64,000 nt of DNA from Candidatus Peribacteria bacterium (GTDB lineage: Bacteria > Patescibacteriota > Gracilibacteria > UBA1369 > UBA12463): assembly GCA_943355055.1 (NCBI GenBank), contig CALREA010000004.1:1-64000 (forward strand). The letters run 5' to 3'. The translations under genes and the position numbers were made by a program. Every line of letters starts with the position of its first letter. Position 1 is the first letter of the stretch. Of the stretch, positions 1-8,516 are shown in pieces. A model generated the notes under the pieces. It was not told where the DNA came from, did no database searches, and worked only from the letters and a program-made list of their open reading frames with translations.

Positions 1-333
1 CGAAACCCCCAACATACCATCATATACCCCGGCAGAACTCACGCCTCCGACACTTCCCGAAATTCTCATCGCCGGCCGAATCGTCGTCATATGACCCGCC
101 GACCCTACGAGACTCCACCCCGGACTCCCCCCTCGATCATCACTCACCGTCATCAATCCCAACGATCCGTTAAAACTACTCACCACCCCAATCGTCCCAC
201 TCCCCATATCCAAACTCGAATTCGCCACATTCAACGCTAAGCCGGCGAACGCCGTCCCCCACAACCCAAACTCAAGGACCAAAACAACCATCACCACCGA
301 TCGCCATCTCAACCTCCCAAAAGAATAATTCAT
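1..333 (-). CDS. Secreted/surface protein, partial (runs off window start)
   Basis: Minus frame open from ATG at 333 to window edge: MNYSFGRLRWRSVVMVVLVLEFGLWGTAFAGLALNVANSSLDMGSGTIGVVSSFNGSLGLMTVSDDRGGSPGWSLVGSAGHM...; signal peptide-like N-terminus. Confidence 0.6.
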   Translation of the reverse strand, partial: MNYSFGRLRWRSVVMVVLVLEFGLWGTAFAGLALNVANSSLDMGSGTIGVVSSFNGSLGLMTVSDDRGGSPGWSLVGSAGHMTTIRPAMRISGSVGGVSSAGVYDGMLGVS

Positions 334-362
334 ATCAAAATCTATTAAAGCACAAAACATCC

Positions 363-1802
363 CTAGGCCAAAAGGAAAATCCTCAAGGGAATTTTCACCG
401 CCTCAAATTCTTCTGCATATTCCAAGTTTTCCTCAGATATGATCAAGCTGTAATTCGGCTTAAATTTCTTGGCCGTCGCAATTACTTGGCGATAGTCTTT
501 TTTGCCTGCGCCAACCTCAATAATAATTCTTTGATTGCCCATCCCTAGAATAAAATCGGCACCACCCTGTGCGGCATCATAGGTTAAAGATTTCCCGGGA
601 TTCTTATTCAAAATCCTATGTAAATACATAGCGACCAAATCCTCAAGCAACTTACCCTTAGCATTCTCCGGAGAAATAATATTGCCAATCATCTTGTAAT
701 ACATGGCACGAAATGCCGGCGAGGAAAAAAGAAATTTTGATGGTTTTCTGCTACTTCCAACCTGATTGAGATGAGAACCGTGAGCGTATATTCTATGCAA
801 CACTTCTGTATGCTCCAATGAATCAAATATTTCCATTACTTTCGGGCGACTAATGCCAAAATTATCGGAAATTGTTTTAAAATTGAACGCATCCATGTCT
901 GCTACCGCATACAAAATACCCGGAATTTTCGAAATAATATCAGAAGAAAATTTCCCTGTACTCACAATATCGCCGCTTACTACCCGATCCAACGTTTTAT
1001 TAATTTGATCATAAACAATCGCTTCATTATTGGAAGCCACCATAAAAGGCAAAGAGCCGTAATTCAGATATTTATCAAATTCATGTCTGGTTATACCTAA
1101 ATAATACTCATTAATTTTCTTTTCCAAGCCCCGAAGCTTCTCATAAACCTCACTTCCGGTATTACTTGAAAATAACGCATCTCGTATTTCCTGTCCTAAG
1201 CCTTTTATCTCATACCTCCGCATCTTAATCTTCAAATACTCAGTAAAACTCAGGGGGAATAGCTTCTCAAAAACAGCTCTGCGAGCCACATCAGTGTTGA
1301 TATTCATCAATAAAGCCGCGGAACCGGTGGCAAATATAAAAACTTTATGAGATCGATCAAAAATGGTTTTCAAAACGACCGCCCACTTAGAATCATACTG
1401 AACCTCATCAAGAAACAATAAAAGAGGCTTATCAAGGCTTTCAAGAGACCTTCCTATCAGGTCTTCATAGGTAGCAATTATCTCATGCAGGGGCGCACCC
1501 AGGATTTGGCTTGTTTGATCAAGTGAAAGGCAAAGACGATATACGTCTTTGCCTTTTGTATCGCTAAACAACTGCGACAATACGGTAGTTTTTCCGGCAC
1601 CGCGAAGCCCTGTAAGAATAATCCAACGATGAGCGACATCACCCTCTAAAAAATTATCAAGATATGCCTTTACCTTGACAAAAACACTTCTTTGAGGTCT
1701 TCTTTTATTCACTTCATCCAAAACGTACGCTTGAGCACGAAAATCAGCCTGAGCGATCTGCTCATTCAAGAAACTTACTATTTTTTCTTTATTTAAAGCC
1801 AT
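363..1802 (-). CDS. AAA+ ATPase with C-terminal DUF4143-like domain (AAA_14 family)
   Basis: Walker A GLRGAGKTT, Walker B LLLFLDEVQ, C-terminal nuclease-like ADFILGMGNQRIIIEV; ATG at 1802 preferred over TTG at 1808. Confidence 0.85.
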   Translation of the reverse strand: MALNKEKIVSFLNEQIAQADFRAQAYVLDEVNKRRPQRSVFVKVKAYLDNFLEGDVAHRWIILTGLRGAGKTTVLSQLFSDTKGKDVYRLCLSLDQTSQILGAPLHEIIATYEDLIGRSLESLDKPLLLFLDEVQYDSKWAVVLKTIFDRSHKVFIFATGSAALLMNINTDVARRAVFEKLFPLSFTEYLKIKMRRYEIKGLGQEIRDALFSSNTGSEVYEKLRGLEKKINEYYLGITRHEFDKYLNYGSLPFMVASNNEAIVYDQINKTLDRVVSGDIVSTGKFSSDIISKIPGILYAVADMDAFNFKTISDNFGISRPKVMEIFDSLEHTEVLHRIYAHGSHLNQVGSSRKPSKFLFSSPAFRAMYYKMIGNIISPENAKGKLLEDLVAMYLHRILNKNPGKSLTYDAAQGGADFILGMGNQRIIIEVGAGKKDYRQVIATAKKFKPNYSLIISEENLEYAEEFEAVKIPLRIFLLA

Positions 1803-1821
1803 ATTCAAAGGTTAAATAACC

Positions 1822-1879
1822 CAGTGTCAATTCAAGTTTACACTAAATGCCTATTCAGTGTCAATTACAATTGACACTG
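1822..1879 (-). promoter_or_regulatory. Promoter with two overlapping operator-like palindromes upstream of the AAA ATPase
   Basis: CAGTGTCAATT-AC-AATTGACACTG perfect inverted repeat (1856-1879) and imperfect copy (1822-1844); minus-strand TTGACA (1859-1864), 18-bp spacer, TAAACT (1835-1840). Confidence 0.65.
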
Positions 1880-2425
1880 AGCAACATGCTTGTACTATTC
1901 TATAAATAATCGGTAATGCGAATCTCTGGACGTCCATGTCTTTTATTCGGGAATAGGGTCATTTTTCCCACCCCCCAGCCTATTCAAAAGGAATGGATTT
2001 TTCCTTAATAATGATGATGTATATCTAGTATGCTAGCATAGGGATCTAACAAAAATCTGACACCGTTTCATCAATGAGTAAGCTGAATTTGGAAGATAGA
2101 TATGCGAATAGTCTTTGATGATTGCCGTAATCTGGAGCGCATAACTCCATAAAACAGTGTATTATGGAGTTTTCAAGGGGAAAATACGGAACATTCATCC
2201 ACTCCTCCTCATTTCAAAGCTGAAATGTCTTCACGTGAAGACTCTATATTTTGTTGAACGTATGACCAGTATCATGTTAATTATATCACACCAAATTAAC
2301 ATGGCTCATATAAGCAGTTTTAGACAAGGGGGACCACCACTACACTACTAGCATCCATTATGCTTCCTCAAGCATCACTATCCCTTTTTTTTGCCTAAAT
2401 GTAACATCAAATTTGTCGAAAAATC

Positions 2426-3097
2426 CTATTCTTCCAAGCACGCGCTCGTTTTCATATAACAATGCTGTGCCCCGCCCGTGACGAAGGAAGATAAGAAGTA
2501 ACTCGCCGGCTGATCCAAAGCGCCGGGAGAAATATACTGATTATTCGTACAGGTGCCCAAGGTAAAACTCTCACCGGCCATATCGACAATCTTCACCATC
2601 GGATTGGGAATACTGCCAAAATTCGTGTACGGAATCGCAACCACGGCGGCACTGCTTAATTTGACAGGCACACCCTCCATGCCTCCGAAATCAACAGAGA
2701 CAACCTTCGCGGAAGTGATTCCTGTGACAGTCGGAGGAATCGTAGTTGTATACGAAACATCCACCTTTCCGGTCCATTTTGCAGCCGTAATGGTAAGACC
2801 CGCAGGCATCTCAAGCTTGGAACCGACCCCGGCTCCACCCACGGCAATAGTGGCTTTACTCACGATGGTCGAAGAGAAGAACTCAGCCGCCGTAGTGGCT
2901 ACGGTAGTACTGGGAGGAGGAATCGTCGGAGCCGTAGCGCTGGTGGCAGGGAGAATATCCGCCTCTCGAATAATCGCCGTCACCTGCACCTGCGCGGCAT
3001 AGGCTTGGAGTGGTAGAGATAAGATCAATATCAGCAATAGCGCAACGAGACGTGTAGTGCGCGCGCAAGAGGTAGAATGAGTGGAGGAGGATTTCAC
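2426..3097 (-). CDS. Hypothetical secreted protein
   Basis: 223-aa ORF with hydrophobic signal peptide LVALLLILILSLPLQAYA. Confidence 0.6.
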   Translation of the reverse strand: MKSSSTHSTSCARTTRLVALLLILILSLPLQAYAAQVQVTAIIREADILPATSATAPTIPPPSTTVATTAAEFFSSTIVSKATIAVGGAGVGSKLEMPAGLTITAAKWTGKVDVSYTTTIPPTVTGITSAKVVSVDFGGMEGVPVKLSSAAVVAIPYTNFGSIPNPMVKIVDMAGESFTLGTCTNNQYISPGALDQPASYFLSSFVTGGAQHCYMKTSACLEE

Positions 3098-3228
3098 GGG
3101 GAAATAATACTACAGAGAGAGCATAAATGAAACTTGAGATGATATTGAATAATTCTTGCTATTTTTCTGACACCGCGCAATGAGGGAAATCTTGACTCAA
3201 AAAAATAATCTCGATACAATAAACACCC

Positions 3229-3396
3229 ATGATGAAATTTGAAGTAAAACATGCAGGAAAGTGGGTGGCAACTCACAACGAGAAAGTGATTGAGAGTGCA
3301 AAAACGCTCAATGCTCTATTGGAAAAAACAAGAAACAAGAGAGCAAAGGAGAATTTTCTTTACACACGCCTACCAAAAGGTCTTATTGCGGGCTAA
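3229..3396 (+). CDS. Small protein (55 aa), DUF5678-like, partner of downstream aspartic protease
   Basis: MMKFEVKHAGKWVATHNEKVIESAKTLNALLEKTRNKRAKENFLYTRLPKGLIAG*; stop overlaps next start (TAATG). Confidence 0.6.
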   Translation: MMKFEVKHAGKWVATHNEKVIESAKTLNALLEKTRNKRAKENFLYTRLPKGLIAG

Positions 3397-3707
3397 TGAA
3401 TTTTTCTTACGTAGAGTTCGTAGGAGTAGTGCAGGAAAGAATTTTTCGTCCTATGATTCCGGTATCGTTTGGTGTTGATAATAACAATTTCAATTCATAT
3501 TGCCTGATCGATTCGGGGGCTGATTATACAATTCTTCCCATCGAAGCAGCAAAAAAATTGAACATTAAACTAACGCATGAAAATAGCTATCGCATGCAAG
3601 GAGCAGGTGGTAATGAATTTTCCATATTAGGATATAAAGGGTTTTTAGAATTTTTTGATATACATTTACAGGCAAGTAAACAGGAAATATCTATCGCTTT
3701 GAAATAG
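3396..3707 (+). CDS. Retropepsin-like aspartic protease domain protein
   Basis: YCLIDSGADYTILPIEAAKKLNI matches the retropepsin DSGA/DTGA motif. Confidence 0.7.
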   Translation: MNFSYVEFVGVVQERIFRPMIPVSFGVDNNNFNSYCLIDSGADYTILPIEAAKKLNIKLTHENSYRMQGAGGNEFSILGYKGFLEFFDIHLQASKQEISIALK

Positions 3708-3728
3708 CAGTTCACTTACACTACGACC

Positions 3729-4184
3729 ATGTCCACCGACACAACCATCAGCTACTCCAAGAACAAAAAAGCCTACGCTTTTTATGAAATTCTCGACAAA
3801 ATTGAAGCTGGAATTCAGCTAACAGGTGGTGAGGTAAAATCGGTAAAAGCTGCTCACGTTAATCTGAAAGGCAGCTATATCGACATCGGCAATCACGCCG
3901 CTTGGCTGCGCAACGCCAATATTTCCAAGTACCCCTATGATAACAACCCGCTGGAACCGACACGAGTGCGCAAACTGCTCCTTCACACGGTGCAGCTTTT
4001 GAAGCTGGAGCAGCAACAGGAACAGAAAGGCATCACGCTCATTCCGCTCGAAATTTATGGAAAGAAAAATCTCATAAAAGTGCTCATTGGCATCTGCCGC
4101 GGGAAGAAAACACATGATCGCCGGGATGATCTAAAGAAAAAAGCCCAGGATATGGACATCAAGCGCGCCTTGAAAAAATATTAA
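3729..4184 (+). CDS. smpB: SsrA-binding protein SmpB
   Basis: NKKAYAFYEILDKIEAGIQLTGGEVKSVKAAHVNLKGSYI ... GKKTHDRRDDLKKKAQDMDIKRALK. Confidence 0.95.
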   Translation: MSTDTTISYSKNKKAYAFYEILDKIEAGIQLTGGEVKSVKAAHVNLKGSYIDIGNHAAWLRNANISKYPYDNNPLEPTRVRKLLLHTVQLLKLEQQQEQKGITLIPLEIYGKKNLIKVLIGICRGKKTHDRRDDLKKKAQDMDIKRALKKY

Positions 4185-4203
4185 TAATCAGTAGGATGCG
4201 GGT

Positions 4204-5001
4204 ATGGACAACAATAACACTTCACTTCTTCCGATGGATCAGACCCAAATAGCCCAAATGTACGAAGAACTCGTCAGTGGTCTGCAGGAGTTTTTCAAGA
4301 AAAACAGCTTTAGTAGAGCTGTTCTCGGCGTCTCCGGCGGCATAGACTCCGCCCTTACTCTGAAAATCGCCGTCGACGCCCTCGGCGCAAACAACATCAC
4401 CGCGCTCATGCTCCCGGAAAAGGGCATTACCAGTGAGCAGAGCGTCTATCACGCTCGCACCCTCTGCGACTTCCTCGGGGTAAAAAATCACATGATTCAG
4501 ATTAATAAATTTGTCATGGACTTCAACACTCTCCCCTGGAAGGGCAACGCCATGGCTAACATGAACATCAAGCCCCGTGTCCGCATGATGCTCCTGTATC
4601 ACTTTGCCAACACGCACGGCGCCCTGGTGCTGGGAACCTCCAACAAAAGCGAATTGTTGCTCGGCTATGGGACAAAATTCGGTGACTTCGCTGCCGACAT
4701 CGAGGTGATCGCCGAACTCTACAAAGAAGATGTGTACACGCTTGCGAAATACATCGGCCTCCCCGATGAATTAATTCTCAAAAAACCATCCGCCGAACTC
4801 GCCATCAATCAAACTGACGAAAGTGAATTAGGCGCTTCGTACACCGAACTCGACCCGATTCTCAAACAACACGAACTTGGCTTCGATAAGCTCCTGGAGA
4901 AGGGTCTCAATCCTGGACTACTGAATCGAACCTTCCGCCGGATCGAGGACAACAAGCACAAGACTTCGTTGATTCCGACATTGAAAATTACGAGACCGTA
5001 G
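4204..5001 (+). CDS. nadE: NAD+ synthase (ammonia-dependent, no glutaminase domain)
   Basis: GVSGGIDSALTLKIAVDALG, LGTSNKSELLLGYGTKFGD. Confidence 0.93.
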   Translation: MDNNNTSLLPMDQTQIAQMYEELVSGLQEFFKKNSFSRAVLGVSGGIDSALTLKIAVDALGANNITALMLPEKGITSEQSVYHARTLCDFLGVKNHMIQINKFVMDFNTLPWKGNAMANMNIKPRVRMMLLYHFANTHGALVLGTSNKSELLLGYGTKFGDFAADIEVIAELYKEDVYTLAKYIGLPDELILKKPSAELAINQTDESELGASYTELDPILKQHELGFDKLLEKGLNPGLLNRTFRRIEDNKHKTSLIPTLKITRP

Positions 5002-5068
5002 TCCATCACGCTCACTGCCGCTTCGTATAGGCACGCGCATGCTCTTCGTATCATTTTCGACCGCTCAA

Positions 5069-5581
5069 ATGCCCCTCCCCGCCCTCTACATCGGCCGCTT
5101 CCAGCCATTTCATCTGGGACATCTGGATGCGGTGAAACAGATTTTTACACACGAATCAGTAGACGTCCCGGCAAGAATGCAACCTTCCCTGATTATAGCC
5201 ATCGGCAGCGCGCAATATAGTGGTACCGATTTGAATCCCTATCCATTCGAATTACGCAAAAAAATCATCGAGTCTTCACTCGTAGAAGCGGGGATTTCCA
5301 AAAAAAAATTCATCATTCTTCCCTTGGATGACATTCATGATGACGCGAAATGGTGCGACTACAGTGACAAAACTCTCCCTCCGTACGGAAACGTGTACAC
5401 CGGCTCCCCTCTGGTAAAAAAATTATTTGAAATACAGAAAAAACATCCTGTCATCGATCTCGAACTGCATCTGAATATCTCTTCAACAGAGGTTCGAGAA
5501 AAAATAAAATCCGGAGGAGAGTGGAGCGTGCTAGTTCCACGAGCGTGTTATAGAATAATCACGGAGTATAGCCACCACTGA
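5069..5581 (+). CDS. Nicotinamide-nucleotide adenylyltransferase, archaeal NadM-like
   Basis: LYIGRFQPFHLGHLDAV (HxGH) and C-terminal ISSTEVREKIKSGGEWSVLVP. Confidence 0.8.
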   Translation: MPLPALYIGRFQPFHLGHLDAVKQIFTHESVDVPARMQPSLIIAIGSAQYSGTDLNPYPFELRKKIIESSLVEAGISKKKFIILPLDDIHDDAKWCDYSDKTLPPYGNVYTGSPLVKKLFEIQKKHPVIDLELHLNISSTEVREKIKSGGEWSVLVPRACYRIITEYSHH

Positions 5582-5680
5582 TCCCGCGAAATAGATAACC
5601 GATAGCGATCAAAGACGATCACTGCGTTTCCCCATCGCGGACTTTTCATCTCCCCCGTACGTTGATCGGTCGAGTATCAC

Positions 5681-6520
5681 TCACCTTCTCCTCATCTCCT
5701 GGACTTTGACATCAATTGAGTGCGCAATCTGATGATGTTCTTTGCATAGTGGTGCGATGAGGTTCGGATCGTGAGATGGATCCAATGCCCATCTTCTACG
5801 ATGATGTAACTCCTGTGACGGTCTGGTGCATCCCGTTTTCGCACACTTCGTTCCGTATTCTTGGGTGATGATGTTTCTGACACGTACGGGAATGTATCTC
5901 GTGCTTTCTTCCGGCAGCGATGTCGCCACCTCCTCTTTTGCGCGAGTCAGTTCTTCTTCTCGATGATCCAGAAATGCCGTGAGAGCTTCGTTGATATCAA
6001 TCCCTTTTTGATTCAACTCTTTCAGTCGCTCAACTACCTCCTCGTTAAACCCAAACGCATTCGCCTCTTGCGCAAATAACGTCTTACATTCTGCCTTCTT
6101 CACGTGAAGACCGTATTCAGCTTCATTTCTGACATCACGGCTAAATGTTTCCAGTGTACGAGTCGACATGATTTGCACTTTTTCCGCCAACTCGCTCTCA
6201 TTTTCCACGGTCGCAATGGACATGATCTTGGTAATCTTGTTGACACTAACCTCACCCGATTCCAACAACCTCTTCAACACCGGTTTATCTTCCAATCTCC
6301 CTGCGATGTTCAATGACTCACTCACTTGCTCTTCACTGAGCCCGGCAAGGATTTTCCCGAAGACATAGATAGAAGGCCATCCTTTCTTGAGATACAACTT
6401 TCTCCTCTCCACCTCCGGTAGTAACGCCCTAAACCTATTCCTCCATACCAGTGCCTCCCTGCCGAACCTCTCACACTGTTCCAGCAACACCCTATCTGAC
6501 AAACTTCTGACATCGTTCAT
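5681..6520 (-). CDS. HNH endonuclease domain protein (N-terminal helical region)
   Basis: CAKTGCTRPSQELHHRRRWALDPSHDPNLIAPLCKEHHQIAH; start at MNDVRSL. Confidence 0.8.
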   Translation of the reverse strand: MNDVRSLSDRVLLEQCERFGREALVWRNRFRALLPEVERRKLYLKKGWPSIYVFGKILAGLSEEQVSESLNIAGRLEDKPVLKRLLESGEVSVNKITKIMSIATVENESELAEKVQIMSTRTLETFSRDVRNEAEYGLHVKKAECKTLFAQEANAFGFNEEVVERLKELNQKGIDINEALTAFLDHREEELTRAKEEVATSLPEESTRYIPVRVRNIITQEYGTKCAKTGCTRPSQELHHRRRWALDPSHDPNLIAPLCKEHHQIAHSIDVKVQEMRRR

Positions 6521-6840
6521 GAGAATGAAGATTAAAAAAATACAAAAAACAACGGAAGGAATCATCCTGAGGACCGCTCTCCCGAGAGCCTCTATTCGTG
6601 TAGGACTTTTCCTAACCGCTATGTAGATACATTATAGCAAATTATCCGCAGAGAATAAACAAAAACAACCAATTACAACGTGACAATTTTAACAAAAAAT
6701 GATGAGATATATTTCTCATAAAAACGCCCGAACGTAGGGCACACCCCGCACGAATTGAAACAACGAGATACGTATGTCGGAATCGTAATCGAATTAACAC
6801 AAAAAACCGCACAAATAAGCCACAAAACACAATAAACATA

Positions 6841-6902
6841 TTGCAAATGCGCAACAATCATGCTACAAGAATAGGGACGTGAAAATCACGTCCATCACGT
6901 CC
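6841..6902 (+). promoter_or_regulatory. Promoter with start-proximal palindrome upstream of phosphomannomutase
   Basis: TTGCAA (6841-6846), 17-bp spacer, TACAAG (6864-6869); GGACGTGA-AAA-TCACGTCC (6875-6893) plus half site CACGTCC (6896-6902). Confidence 0.5.
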
Positions 6903-6925
6903 AACCGGTTAATTAACACACCCCT

Positions 6926-8488
6926 ATGTCCCCTATCAAGCCTCACATTTTTCGCGCCTATGATATTCGCGGCATAGCTATGCCAAAAAACGACACACCC
7001 ACAGGCAGCACGGGCTCAAACTCAGCCACAACTCACGACATCGACCTCACCCCCCTCTCCTCCTACATCATTGGCATCGCCACGGGCGAATATCTCACAG
7101 AAAATTTCGGCCCACATCAGAAAATAATCGTCGGTCGTGACAACCGTCTCACGGGGGAATCACTCCAGAAAGCCTTCATTCACGGACTCGAAGAATCAAA
7201 ATGTATCGTAACAAACATCGGACTCGCTACCTCGCCCATGGTCTATTGGGGAACCTGCGCGCTCCCGTTCGATGCAGGAATAAACATTACGGCAAGCCAT
7301 AATCCAAAAGAATACAACGGCATAAAAATCGTAGGAAAAGGTGCGCACTCGATCTGTGGCGACGAACTTCAAAAAATTCTCGCCATGTCGCAAGCAATCT
7401 ACGAAGAAAAAACCGCGGCAATAGCAATAGCAACCGCCGACTCAGCATCTACGAATCAACAAAACATCTACGCCGAGCCAACAAACACGCTACCGGAACA
7501 ATCAATCGCGCAAGAATATCTCGAAGATCTTCTCCACCGCGCACACCCTAGCAAGGGCGCCCCTTGGGGGACACTACAACGACCCCTAAAAATCGTCATC
7601 GACGCCGGCAATGCAACCGCAGGAGCATTCGCTCCAACACTTTTCAGAAAATTTGGCTGCGAAGTAATCGAACTCTATTGCGACCTCGATGGAAATTATC
7701 CGCACCACGAAGCCAATCCTGAGGAAGCGAAAAACATGCAGGACCTGGGAAATAAGGTACGGGAAACGGGAGCTGCCTGCGGCATAGCCTTCGATGGCGA
7801 TGGCGACCGAACAGGAATTGTCGATGAAAAAGGTCGTCATCACTCGGCCGATTACCTCCTGCTCCTCCTTGCAAAAGACCTCCTCAAGCGGATGCCCGAG
7901 TCGCAAATCGTCTTTGACGTGAAAGTTTCCCAACTCTTAATCAGTGGCATTAGAGAGGCAAATGGCGTACCGGTAATGAGTAAAACCGGTCACTCATTTA
8001 TCGAATCAAAGATGAAAGAAATCAAATCGCCGCTCGGCGGAGAAATATCCGGACACTTCTTTTTCGGAGAAAATTACTACGGATTCGACGATGCATTTCT
8101 CGCAGCACTCAGGCTCCTATCAATATTTTCCCAATCAGATAAACCCGTTTCGCAACACTTCGACGAACTTCCGAAAATGTCAACAACTCCCGAATTCAAA
8201 CTCCGCTGCCCCGACGACAAGAAATTCGAAATTGTCCAAAAAATCACGGATCATTTCACGAAACTCTATCCATGTATCACGCTCGACGGCGTACGTGTGA
8301 ACTTCGACACAAGTTCATGGGGAGCCATACGATGCTCTAACACAAGCCCTAATCTCACAGCACGACTCGAAGCCCCCACCAACGAACGACTCGCCGCCAT
8401 CACAAAAATATTCATAGAAGAGTTAAAAAAATATCCGGAAATAGACACACGGAGCCTTGGCGAAGTGTTGTCGGATCCCGTTCTCTAG
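6926..8488 (+). CDS. Phosphomannomutase/phosphoglucomutase
   Basis: FRAYDIRGIA, TASHNPKEYNGIK, FDGDGDRTGIVDEKG, GGEISGHFFF. Confidence 0.93.
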   Translation: MSPIKPHIFRAYDIRGIAMPKNDTPTGSTGSNSATTHDIDLTPLSSYIIGIATGEYLTENFGPHQKIIVGRDNRLTGESLQKAFIHGLEESKCIVTNIGLATSPMVYWGTCALPFDAGINITASHNPKEYNGIKIVGKGAHSICGDELQKILAMSQAIYEEKTAAIAIATADSASTNQQNIYAEPTNTLPEQSIAQEYLEDLLHRAHPSKGAPWGTLQRPLKIVIDAGNATAGAFAPTLFRKFGCEVIELYCDLDGNYPHHEANPEEAKNMQDLGNKVRETGAACGIAFDGDGDRTGIVDEKGRHHSADYLLLLLAKDLLKRMPESQIVFDVKVSQLLISGIREANGVPVMSKTGHSFIESKMKEIKSPLGGEISGHFFFGENYYGFDDAFLAALRLLSIFSQSDKPVSQHFDELPKMSTTPEFKLRCPDDKKFEIVQKITDHFTKLYPCITLDGVRVNFDTSSWGAIRCSNTSPNLTARLEAPTNERLAAITKIFIEELKKYPEIDTRSLGEVLSDPVL

Positions 8489-8516
8489 ACACGAAGTGTC
8501 CTGCCCCAAAAATCCT

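Noticed and set aside
2553-3068. Overlapping ORFs on both strands (2553-3002 +, 2656-2847 -, 2883-3068 -)
   Set aside because: Shadow ORFs of the 2426-3097 secreted protein CDS.
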